From: Mesorhizobium sp. Pch-S
GTDB taxonomy: Bacteria > Pseudomonadota > Alphaproteobacteria > Rhizobiales > Rhizobiaceae
Length of the DNA: 64,000 nucleotides
Reading direction: 5' to 3'
Assembly: GCF_004136315.1 (NCBI RefSeq)
Contig: NZ_CP029562.1
Coordinates: forward strand, 4,115,501-4,179,500
The notes below the pieces were generated by a model. The model had not been told where the DNA came from, ran no database searches, and saw only the letters and a program-made list of their open reading frames with translations. Shown piece after piece: positions 18,801 through 26,923 of this stretch. How positions within the stretch are numbered: position 1 is the stretch's first letter; the number at the start of each line of letters is the position of its first letter. A program made the translations under genes and the position numbers.

Positions 18801-21800
18801 TGGTCGGCCGACATGCCGCTGAAAGCAGCCTGGCTCGGCGTCAGCGTGATCTCGATCGTGTTCGCCTGCGAAGCATTGAAGCCATAGGTCGGCAGGATGC
18901 CGGGCCATTGGTCGACCGGCACGAGCGGGTCGAAGTAGAGATTGGTATCGCTGTAGCTCGCTGGCGTCGGTAATTGGTTGCCGAAGGCGTCGTTGACGAA
19001 GAACGACAGTGCGAACTTGTCGCCGATGGAAGCATAGCGATCGGGTGTCGGCGAACCGACATTGGCGGTCGCCACATTGTAGAGCGGCGCAAACACGCGA
19101 TACGTGCTGGTGGTCGCTGACGGATCGGGTTTCTGCGGCTGGATGGGTGCCGACAGATTGCTCAGGACGAAGCCTGTCGTCGCCTGGACCTGGTAGGTGA
19201 TGAGGCTGTAGAGGGAATTCAGCGCTGCCGGTGTCGCACCTGCTGCAAGCAGAGCCTCATGCAGGTCGTCATCGTCGGTGACGCCGGATGCGCGCAATGC
19301 CTCGATGATATCGCTACGCGCATGGTGGCTCGCCGCGCCGAGCCGCTTGCTCTTTGCCAGGCGAGCAGGTGTCGCGAGTTGCATGACGCTCTCGGCGCGT
19401 GTGAGCTCGACACCGAAGGTGCCGGGTGCAACCTTGACGTAGCGCGTCTCCAGCGCTGGATCGGCGGTCTCGGCATAATAGACGAGGCCGTTCTGCGTTC
19501 CGGCCAGCACGACGGCATTGTGATAAGGCTGGATCGCCAGTGGCGAACCGTTCTGGTTGCTGCCGCTGCCAGGCTTGTAGGTCACCAGCAGGGTGACCTG
19601 TGCCACGCCTTTGACGAAGAGCGCGGTCGGCAGCGAATTTCCGCTCTTGTCGATGAAACGCAAATAATAGCCCGGCGCGTTGGTGACGGTCGCCTGCTGG
19701 ATGATCTGCAGGAAGCCATAGCCGCCATCACTTCCGACATCGGTGCTGGCACCGACCGAAACGCCGGCCGGCAGGTCAAACGCAAAGCCGAGCAGTCCTT
19801 GCGGCGGCTGCGATACCGTCGTGGTGTTGGTGCGCAGTGCAAACACGGCGTCGGCATCGACCGTGGCCGAGACGAGCCCCGGGGCGCCTGCCGCTGTCTG
19901 GTAGAGGATCTGGATCGCATCGATCGGCCGGTCGCCAGCCTTGAGATCGTCCAGGATGCGGCCGAGCAAAGCCTCGTCCGATTGGCTGGCGCCGGACAGT
20001 GCGTAGACATCGGGCAGCATGCTGCCCTGCGTGGCGCCGGGGATCTGCTTGACCGTCAATGTGACGCTGGTGGCGAAGGTGATATCGCCAGTCGGCAGCG
20101 GCGTGCCGTCCGGCATATACGCGCCTTGTGCCTGGCGCGATTTCACAAGCGCGGGAATGGCGGCGGTGCCTTCGTTCGTCTGAAGCTTCGCCAGGCTGGG
20201 CGCGAACGGCCGCAGGCTGAGGGCACTGGCGCCGGATGGCGTCCAGACGATGGCATTCTCCAGCGCGAAGGACTGAGGACCTGTCGAGCTGAGTGCGATC
20301 GGCGTCGGAGTGCCGGGCGCTGTAACGGATGCCTCGGTGAGGCCCTGATACTGAGACAGGACGTTCTTGGTGAGCGAGAACGAGGCGTTCGTGGCGAGCC
20401 AGCCCTGCGTCTTGTCGGGGTTGGTCAGCGTGATGCTGTAACTGTCACTCTTGGCGAAACCGCCTGCCGGGAATTCCTGCCACAACAGCGCATACAGCGG
20501 GTTGGTGAGGGTCGAAGCTGCACCACCAGGCACGGTTAGGCCTGCGGTATAAGGCAGGCGTACGCCGCCACGCAGCGCACTCGACATCTGCCCGGCGAGG
20601 CCCTGGAAACGCGTCTGCGCACCCGGGGTGGGTGCGGCAACTGCCGCCATGAACAGCTTGTCGAGCGGCGACGAGGTCAGCCCGCTGTTCTGCATCGTCA
20701 CCAGAAGCTCGTGGATCGCGCCGCGGATCAGGCCCTTGAAGTAGTCGAGGAAAATCTCCTGCGACAGCGGGGTCGTTCCGCTGCCCACATTGGCTGAGGA
20801 GGGATTCGAGGTCTGGTTGACGAACAGCTGGCTGAAATAGGCATCGACTGTCTGCAGGTAACTTGGCGAGACAGGGTTCTGCGCCTGGAACTGATAGGAC
20901 AGGTCCTGCGCGTTGCCGTTGCCGTCCGCACGCCCGCTGGTGGCTATATTGAGGAACGGCGGCATAGGGAACACGGTTGCCTTGGCATCCGCAGTCGGGG
21001 TGGCGAGCGTGGCGCCGAAATTGGCGAGCTGGCCAAGCACCGTCGGATAATCGATCCATCCGGTCAGCGCATCCGGGTCGCTGTCGAGCTCCTTCAATCC
21101 GAGCGTGCCGCTGGCCGGGTCGAATTCGAGCAGGACTTCCGAGTTGTAGGCCGCCAGGTTCAGCGCGTGCATGACAGCGAAGGTGGCGAGCTGCGTCGTC
21201 ACGGCCTCGAATGGCTTGAAGTCGGCATAGGTCGGGTTTTGCGGCGGGTTGTCGTCATATTGCACGCCGAGCGAGGTGACGACCCACGGCGCTCCGTTGC
21301 TCGTCGCGTCCGGAAACACCACCGTCAATTCCGGCAGGAACAGGATCGGCAGATTTTTCGGCAGGTTAGGCAGCAGCCCGACGCTCGGCGCGACGCTGGC
21401 AAGAAGCCTCTGTCTCAGCCCGGCGAAACTCTCGACCCTGGCCTGCTGCGAGGAACCGGCTAGCTGCCACTCGAAGCGGAAGGAGGCGTTGAAGCTGAAG
21501 CTGATCGAAATGGAGAACAGGAAGAGGTTGATGTGGACCATCACGCTGACGCTGACACTGGCCTCGATGTAGAGCAGGATGGAGCCGCTGCCGCCACCTG
21601 GAACGCTGGGCGGCTCCAGTGCAAGGATGATACCGATCGATGCCTGCAGGCGGACATTGACGCTGGCCTTGATGATGACGAAGTCGATCGAGCCATAGAG
21701 CTCGCCGATGATGCCGAACTGGCCCTGCAGTGAAAGCGCGTCGGGTTTTTTGGCGAGGTCGCCGCCGCCGCTGGTCAGATAACCGGCTGCACCCTGGATG

Positions 21801-24800
21801 ATGCCGAAGAACGTGACACTCACGCCGGCCTTCAGCGGGCCTGCAGTAAAATCCTTGCCGACACCAAGCCGAGCGGCAAACCCGAAGGCTAGGATGCTCT
21901 GGTAGGTGCCCCTGAAGACGTCGGGATCGGTGGCGGAACTCAGGCTCGCGATGTAGAAGCCGCCCGATCCGGTGACGGGAATGGGACCGGCCTGCGCCTG
22001 CACCTGGAAGCAGACGCTCCAGTTGTCGCCGTCCGGGAAGCCGAGATCGACCTTCCAGTCGCCATTGGTGTAGACGTCGACGCCGAGCGTCGGCAACGTC
22101 AGCGAGGCAGCGCCGACCTGGAACGTGCGCAGGCTGTCCGGCAGGCTGAAGACCGTGGCGAATTTGCCGATCGTGTCGGATATCTTGGTGTAGACGACCT
22201 CGATCTCCGCACCCTTGCCGGCGCCGCCGGTCAACCGCAGCAGCAGCGCGTAGAATGGCGTCACGTCATAGAAGACGAAGCCGACCTGGATGACTTTCAG
22301 GAGATTGAAGTCGGTGACGATGATCCACTTGCCGTCGGGATGGTAGATGTCGGAATATTTCTTGTTCTGCAGGGCTTCCCAGAAATCGTCCTGCATGAAC
22401 TTCAGGAAATCGTCGAAATTGGCGGGCGGATTGGTCGGATCGGGACCAACCCGCTGGCCGATCCCGAGATAGACCAGATCGAAGACATCGCTTGCGGCTC
22501 CGGCCCTGACAGGCGCCCGTCCCGGTACGAGCAGTTCCTGTGTGTCGCCGCCGCCACCGCCGTCCTTGCCCTGGTTGTAGGCGCCGATCCAACCGATCTG
22601 GTCAGCGCCCTCGGTCGGCGCGAACAGTCCAATGCTGATAGTGCCGTCCGGCGGCAGCCGGTTGCCCAATATCTCGATGAAGCAGTTGTGCATGCCGAGC
22701 ACCAGCATCCTGGGATCGGCATTGGCGGCGTATTCGAGGTTGAACTGCTCGATCGAGATGGTCAGCACGCCCTCGATCTTGATTTCGAGCTTGCCGTCGA
22801 CCTGCGGCAGCTGGATGCCGAAGGCAAGGCCGCCTCCGTCCTCCGGGCTCAGCCAGCCGATCAGCACGCTGAATTTGAAGGCGGACAGCGAGCCCACGAG
22901 CCCGCCCATCGAGCCGAGATCGAGGTCGAAGATCAGAGCGTAGTTGAAATTGTCCTGCAGCGTGATGCCGTTTTCGGCGAGCCCAGGCAGTGAACCGAGC
23001 GAATAATAATTCAGGCTCTCGATCGTCTCGTCGGCATCACCCGAATAGAGGAACGACTGCAGCTTGAACGGGATCATGTCGAGCAGGCTGTCGGCGCCAC
23101 TGCGCTTTTCGGTAGAGCCGAGATCGAGCCGCAAGTCGCCTGGTGCGAAGGAAAGCGACAGGTTGTCGGTCGACGGCTGCTGCTGCACCGAAGGATTGTA
23201 GATGGTCAGGTCGAAGCCGACCTCGATGCCGAGATTGGAGAAAACCAGCTTTTCGAACGAGAACAGGTCCAGCACCTGCAGTTCGTTGAATTCGATGTCG
23301 CCCCATATGCCGAAATGCGCCTTGATATGGGTGGTGGTGCCGTTGCTCGGCGAGGTTGCCGGCGTCTCCTCGTCGAAGGAGAATTGCAGCTTGCTCAGCG
23401 TGATCTGCTTGAGGAACTTGTTGTCGGCAAAGTCGAAGACGAAGTCACCCTGGGCGACGAAGGAATAGACGCCTTGTCCGGAGCTGCTGTCGTCGCCGCT
23501 GGTCGCGTGCGCCTGGTAGGAGCCCATGATGGCGATGACATTGGCCCCGTCTCCGGCGGGTGCGTCCTGGCCAGGGTCGAGGCTCACGCCGACCTTGAAC
23601 AGCTTGTTGATGGTGAGATTGATCTCGCAGGCGAAACTGCGCAGCTCGGAATTGGTGAACAGCGCGCGCAGATACTCGACCTCGAAGCCGAAATCGATGC
23701 CGGCCGCCGGCGCGGAATTGGTCGCCGCCTTCTCATAGTCGACCAATGCGAAGGTCGCGCTCTGGGCCAGCGTCGGCACGGATTGTGACGGATCGGTGTT
23801 GTTGATTTCGATGCCGACATGGTGGACGCGAAAGCCGGCAATGCCCGGATCCTGCATGCCGCCAAGCACGGCACGCACCGCGGTCGGCAGCTCGTCGAGC
23901 TGCATGTTGCAGTTGACGGCGAGGATGCCGTTGAAGGCGGGGTTGGTGACTGTCTGATAAAAGTTCCAGTAGAGCGAGGTGGTGTCCGGCTGCCCGCCGC
24001 CTTCGGGAAACACGCTGGCCTTCGCATCGGCGATCAGCTTTTGCAGATAGGTCTGTGCGGCGGTGGCGGTGAAGGTCTTGTTGAAGGTGTCGGGCTGCGA
24101 CCACAGCCTCGTGTCGGCGACGAGCTGCTCGATCGTTTCGCCCGGATAGAACTTCATCATGAAGATCGGCGGCGTGCCGTCCGGTGCGGCCAGCCCGCCC
24201 GATGAAAGATCGAAGGTCCAGTCGCCTATTTCGAGCTTGTCGGCCGAGAAGTCGAACAGGGACTGTCCCTTGCCGAGCGGGTCGGCACTGGCCGGGTTTT
24301 CGCTGATCACCGTGAAGATCTGGTTCTGCTGGACCGCCTTGCAGATCGACGGGCCCATGTCGGCGAATTCGAGGATGCCGGCGGCGCTGGTCGCCATCTG
24401 CAGCCCTGTCCACGCCAGCGGCGTGCCGGCAAGCTCGGCCAGCATGCCTTGCGGCGTCATGGCAAGGATTGATGCGTCGGTTGAAGCCGCCCGCTCCGAT
24501 TTGAGCGTCGGTGCAGGAATGAACCCGGCAGCGCGCCTCGGGTTGAGCGCGCGCGACTCCATCTCGAGATAGTCCGTAGCGTTCAGGCCGGGGTCGGTGG
24601 AGAAAGCGAGCCCGGCATAGGGAACCAGTGGCACAGGTGGGGCGTCGCCCTGAGCGCTCCACGATGCCACCGGGAAATAATCGAGCACATAGACATCGAG
24701 GCCCGAGGCCGGAGGGGCTCCTTCAAGGAGGGCCGATGAGCTGGAAGGCTGCTTGTACAGCGGTGCGCGTTCCGGCTGGGAGACGTAGCTGCCTTGCTGG

Positions 24801-25978
24801 ACGATCAACTGCACCCACGAGGTGGTGGCGATGGCATCGAGAAAGGCCGGATCCGTCGATGAATCCTGTGCTGACGGAATGCGGTAGGCCGGCTGTCCCG
24901 GTACGAACTGCAACTTGTCGGGTATGTCGCCCACCGTGACGCCCAGGAACTCGGTGCCTGTGACGCCGCACAGCATCTGCACGGTTTCAGTGCCTGTCGC
25001 AGCTGTCCGATCGCTGCCGGTGTCGAGTGCCAGCCCGAATTGGCCTGCCGGCGCCAGGTAGTAATAGCGCTCTTCGCCGGGCGATTGCTGCGGCCGACCA
25101 GCAAAGACGAGGCGGCTGGCCGTGCCGATATCACCAGTGTTGACGGTGCTGAGGGCGAACGGCTTGCCATTGGCGGTGACGAAGGTCGAACCAAGCAGCG
25201 GGTCGGTGAACTGGAAGAAGCTGCGCGACGCGTCGAGTGGCCCAAGAACATCCAAAGTGACGTTGAAGCCGAACGGCGTCGTCGCTCCACCAGCGCCACG
25301 GAAGACGGGATAGCTCAAGGCGCCGACCAGCCCGCCACCCGTTGGCGGGCTGAAATACATCAGGCCGGCTTCGAACTGGACGAGGTCCGTGGCGGCGAGG
25401 TCGAACGCCGCATTCACCGTTCCGGCATATGGTCCGGTGAGCGCCAGGCTGGCATAAGGCGCCTGTGAATAGAAGGTTACCGTGGCACCCGCAGGCGGCG
25501 TCGCCGTCAAAAGCAGTGCGGCCGGTGGCTGACTGTTGGCGATCTGCAGGCTGTTGGAAGCATCGTCGAACAGGATCGTCGTCGACAGCCCGAACAGGTC
25601 CGGCTGTACCTGGAACGTCACGCTTTGCCTGAACGCCAGGGAGAAGGACTGCGAGACCGTTGGCGTGGAAGTGCCTTGTCCCATTACCGCAACCAGCACC
25701 GGCGCGACGGTCAGCGGTTCCGGGAACCAGCCGATCTGCGTTCCGGAGTTGGAAGTAAAGGCAGCGCGGATGCCGGCTTCGAAAGCTTTCCAGTCGCGTG
25801 TGGCCGAAGGCGCGAAAAAGGCAACGTAACCCAGCTGCGCCGGATCGATCCAGCTCTCTGCCGTCAGGTTGAATGTCGGGTCACTGCGGGTCGCGTCCTG
25901 AAACAGGAAAGCTACTCGGGCATTGGCAGGGGTATCAGCTAGGTAAACGCCACTTGCGTCGCGTTTGAAAGCGATCAT
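15806..25978 (-). CDS. Giant (3390 aa) protein of unknown family
   Basis: One uninterrupted frame of over 10 kb, ATG at 25978 with GGGGGACGGG upstream. I do not recognise the overall family. There is no N-terminal signal peptide (MIAFKRDASGVYLAD) and no autotransporter barrel at the C-terminus (RFSNLQLKLTDIDAN). Residues about 830-1500 are dense in beta-strand patterns. They peak around 1380-1500 in a run of alternating hydrophobic strands (IEASVSVSVMVHINLFLFSI) that would suit a long amphipathic sheet or groove. Near 2775-2845 a module reading SWSGTTLSATTGNPHGLTDG then NGVYDVDVTSDTTFTI resembles the FCCH-type beta domains of phage tail proteins. It heads a minus-strand set with three paralogues and DUF6916, facing the collar genes. 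A structural or carrier role is a guess. Confidence 0.85.
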   Translation of the reverse strand: MIAFKRDASGVYLADTPANARVAFLFQDATRSDPTFNLTAESWIDPAQLGYVAFFAPSATRDWKAFEAGIRAAFTSNSGTQIGWFPEPLTVAPVLVAVMGQGTSTPTVSQSFSLAFRQSVTFQVQPDLFGLSTTILFDDASNSLQIANSQPPAALLLTATPPAGATVTFYSQAPYASLALTGPYAGTVNAAFDLAATDLVQFEAGLMYFSPPTGGGLVGALSYPVFRGAGGATTPFGFNVTLDVLGPLDASRSFFQFTDPLLGSTFVTANGKPFALSTVNTGDIGTASRLVFAGRPQQSPGEERYYYLAPAGQFGLALDTGSDRTAATGTETVQMLCGVTGTEFLGVTVGDIPDKLQFVPGQPAYRIPSAQDSSTDPAFLDAIATTSWVQLIVQQGSYVSQPERAPLYKQPSSSSALLEGAPPASGLDVYVLDYFPVASWSAQGDAPPVPLVPYAGLAFSTDPGLNATDYLEMESRALNPRRAAGFIPAPTLKSERAASTDASILAMTPQGMLAELAGTPLAWTGLQMATSAAGILEFADMGPSICKAVQQNQIFTVISENPASADPLGKGQSLFDFSADKLEIGDWTFDLSSGGLAAPDGTPPIFMMKFYPGETIEQLVADTRLWSQPDTFNKTFTATAAQTYLQKLIADAKASVFPEGGGQPDTTSLYWNFYQTVTNPAFNGILAVNCNMQLDELPTAVRAVLGGMQDPGIAGFRVHHVGIEINNTDPSQSVPTLAQSATFALVDYEKAATNSAPAAGIDFGFEVEYLRALFTNSELRSFACEINLTINKLFKVGVSLDPGQDAPAGDGANVIAIMGSYQAHATSGDDSSSGQGVYSFVAQGDFVFDFADNKFLKQITLSKLQFSFDEETPATSPSNGTTTHIKAHFGIWGDIEFNELQVLDLFSFEKLVFSNLGIEVGFDLTIYNPSVQQQPSTDNLSLSFAPGDLRLDLGSTEKRSGADSLLDMIPFKLQSFLYSGDADETIESLNYYSLGSLPGLAENGITLQDNFNYALIFDLDLGSMGGLVGSLSAFKFSVLIGWLSPEDGGGLAFGIQLPQVDGKLEIKIEGVLTISIEQFNLEYAANADPRMLVLGMHNCFIEILGNRLPPDGTISIGLFAPTEGADQIGWIGAYNQGKDGGGGGDTQELLVPGRAPVRAGAASDVFDLVYLGIGQRVGPDPTNPPANFDDFLKFMQDDFWEALQNKKYSDIYHPDGKWIIVTDFNLLKVIQVGFVFYDVTPFYALLLRLTGGAGKGAEIEVVYTKISDTIGKFATVFSLPDSLRTFQVGAASLTLPTLGVDVYTNGDWKVDLGFPDGDNWSVCFQVQAQAGPIPVTGSGGFYIASLSSATDPDVFRGTYQSILAFGFAARLGVGKDFTAGPLKAGVSVTFFGIIQGAAGYLTSGGGDLAKKPDALSLQGQFGIIGELYGSIDFVIIKASVNVRLQASIGIILALEPPSVPGGGSGSILLYIEASVSVSVMVHINLFLFSISISFSFNASFRFEWQLAGSSQQARVESFAGLRQRLLASVAPSVGLLPNLPKNLPILFLPELTVVFPDATSNGAPWVVTSLGVQYDDNPPQNPTYADFKPFEAVTTQLATFAVMHALNLAAYNSEVLLEFDPASGTLGLKELDSDPDALTGWIDYPTVLGQLANFGATLATPTADAKATVFPMPPFLNIATSGRADGNGNAQDLSYQFQAQNPVSPSYLQTVDAYFSQLFVNQTSNPSSANVGSGTTPLSQEIFLDYFKGLIRGAIHELLVTMQNSGLTSSPLDKLFMAAVAAPTPGAQTRFQGLAGQMSSALRGGVRLPYTAGLTVPGGAASTLTNPLYALLWQEFPAGGFAKSDSYSITLTNPDKTQGWLATNASFSLTKNVLSQYQGLTEASVTAPGTPTPIALSSTGPQSFALENAIVWTPSGASALSLRPFAPSLAKLQTNEGTAAIPALVKSRQAQGAYMPDGTPLPTGDITFATSVTLTVKQIPGATQGSMLPDVYALSGASQSDEALLGRILDDLKAGDRPIDAIQILYQTAAGAPGLVSATVDADAVFALRTNTTTVSQPPQGLLGFAFDLPAGVSVGASTDVGSDGGYGFLQIIQQATVTNAPGYYLRFIDKSGNSLPTALFVKGVAQVTLLVTYKPGSGSNQNGSPLAIQPYHNAVVLAGTQNGLVYYAETADPALETRYVKVAPGTFGVELTRAESVMQLATPARLAKSKRLGAASHHARSDIIEALRASGVTDDDDLHEALLAAGATPAALNSLYSLITYQVQATTGFVLSNLSAPIQPQKPDPSATTSTYRVFAPLYNVATANVGSPTPDRYASIGDKFALSFFVNDAFGNQLPTPASYSDTNLYFDPLVPVDQWPGILPTYGFNASQANTIEITLTPSQAAFSGMSADQKAAALANFRIIEDQINGPGVSFYVETSLALQADGSSFASFAVPAADTSKVTGMVAGLVDWLAGTSTNFPSAVTISMPVSGPGALPPLFEIVVLLGITRDANLISPYLKDQFGTILVPSAQNVATGFVPATGGASNMSQFAAAFTGAFPAQKLAVGMNGTDAPSGQKLSSTGLARKRLKALKLAQDGTGSAQRGSQPLWAAAASLLDITIGVAGAGPRFLSPKPLDNVLNSASVPMPALSTKLPALPAQQLFVDTDLDQLNRTFFQAVDDVLSPASAAKAFEVAPGAYNQIALGRETLAQKYAQYEVDWLFGPQSPFTGTTAALAIAQDVFEQQMRAALMTAYSVDTIVQYDVTWNQPVSAAADGNIELFGQIEAVLAGSYSWSGTTLSATTGNPHGLTDGSRVLMMFQASSGQLPTNGVYDVDVTSDTTFTITMAASGSGAGTFSATRQNSGLSTAHVGISSTGASPLTFLYGDPDAAAAAVVPFDLRFAVTNLQYFLAPAGAPGEARPSIWLQLIDPYPQGVPHIGPADTLTTIPVVYRQYPTPPTMIGQTWSKYTPASASGNPIADGADWSYLYTYQAFLVAQDQINTAVTYNTRLSAASDSSPNRVGDGPGIDGPYDLFTALARTSAVYGAIGPLLRNPADPAWADAVDAFATAIGEVTANKDWNPGLNLVDAQRLASVTDSYVVTDALQPDGTTRLIEVQWPAAQGESSFANVALTVTALDPSNLTPYPNQHPVQPSPPNGLLFEVENAASGGFGVAHTIEVDALNVLAAENALAVVQIERNLITLEAADKSAWQVVSEFVYKTPQVRPSQPVTPFIDNATPIDVTTLPGQGAGSACPSSPASLCQRIYTIMADLLADPTQTQSLLGAHAAANLADATTRRVKVGCSYQFPLPAVAGGAFDSASISPLVPIVLARSFEIDGQQPAQLGDFAALFAEAIAGWASGNDIVFGANAVPAGAMLVFDITLYAALSGVNTPVLRFSNLQLKLTDIDAN

Positions 25979-26374
25979 ACCCGTCCCCCAACATGCCAGA
26001 GCACAACCAGTCCATGCTCTGCATCCGGCGGATGAGAACTTGGGTATGGCTTCAATTCTACATAGACACGAAGTATAACGATAAGACGAATAAGTAGGCT
26101 TGTAAAAGACTTTATTTGGGTGATTCTCAAACAGACATAAATCTTAGCGAATGGCTTCGCCGACGAACTTCCATATACGTATATGAGCTTATTTTTAGTT
26201 TGTGAAAATAGTATCGGATTTTAAATGAAATCAATGGTTTAGAGTTTTCTAATATGCCGACTTCCATTTTTCTCCTGAAATGATTTGCCGGACAAATCAG
26301 GCTTTCGCTGTGTATTGGAGAACGCGATTAAAGCTGGCGATGGTCGGCCGGATTGGGCCGGCAACCACCTGATC
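25979..26374. promoter_or_regulatory. AT-rich intergenic region upstream of the giant gene
   Basis: This 396-bp gap between the IalB-family stop and the giant-gene start is markedly richer in A/T than the flanking genes, consistent with a promoter or silenced-DNA region. It contains a perfect 14-bp palindrome CATATACGTATATG at 26172-26185, about 190 bp upstream of the giant start. Just beyond the IalB stop an inverted repeat GCCGG/CCGGC could help end transcription but lacks a T-run. No gene was seen. Confidence 0.5.
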
Positions 26375-26923
26375 TTACTTGGTCAGCTCGGCGACACGGC
26401 TCAACGCGGCCGAGAAACCTCTCAGAGAGATCTTCAGGTCGAGCGGCTGGGAAGGTGAGAACGATCTGGCTGCAATGTTGAGAACCGTGCCACCTTTGAG
26501 CTTGGCGACATCGTCCGCTTCGAATGACACCGGTGCGAGACAGCCCTGTGGCAGGCAAGTGGAAAATGGCACTGGCTGGCTCTTCGCATCGGCGTCGATT
26601 TTCACGCTGGCACCATCGGCGAGTGCCAATCCGAAGGGAAGCTGCAGCACACCATTGAGCTTGCCTTGCGTGGCCGAGAATTCGACGGTGACGACATTCT
26701 GGCCCGTCTGGTTGTTGCTCTGCACTTGCCGCATAACGCAAAAGCTCTGTTCGTCACGCCCCTGGCAGGCCACAACCCAGTCCTGATAGGTTTCGACGAG
26801 CGAACCGGCACCACCGGGCAACGGTGCTGCCAGCGTTGGCGCAACCATCGCCGGGAGAGCGGGCAGACACAGCGCCCTGGCCACGATCTGGACGGTTTTT
26901 CTGAAGAACCGATTGCTGGCCAT
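26375..26923 (-). CDS. Invasion-associated locus B (IalB) family protein
   Basis: A 182-aa exported protein. The signal peptide ends around TLAAP. Mature features fit the IalB family: YQDWVVACQGRDEQSFCVMRQV near the N-terminus (paired cysteines) and FSTCLPQGCLAPVSFEADD (CxxxxC) in the middle, then a basic/hydrophobic end. The family is periplasmic or envelope-associated and linked to host-cell invasion in Bartonella; the biochemical role is not settled. Its ATG directly follows the TpsA stop (TAA then ATG with no gap), so translation is coupled to the adhesin. This suggests an accessory role in TpsA secretion or stability. Confidence 0.88.
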   Translation of the reverse strand: MASNRFFRKTVQIVARALCLPALPAMVAPTLAAPLPGGAGSLVETYQDWVVACQGRDEQSFCVMRQVQSNNQTGQNVVTVEFSATQGKLNGVLQLPFGLALADGASVKIDADAKSQPVPFSTCLPQGCLAPVSFEADDVAKLKGGTVLNIAARSFSPSQPLDLKISLRGFSAALSRVAELTK

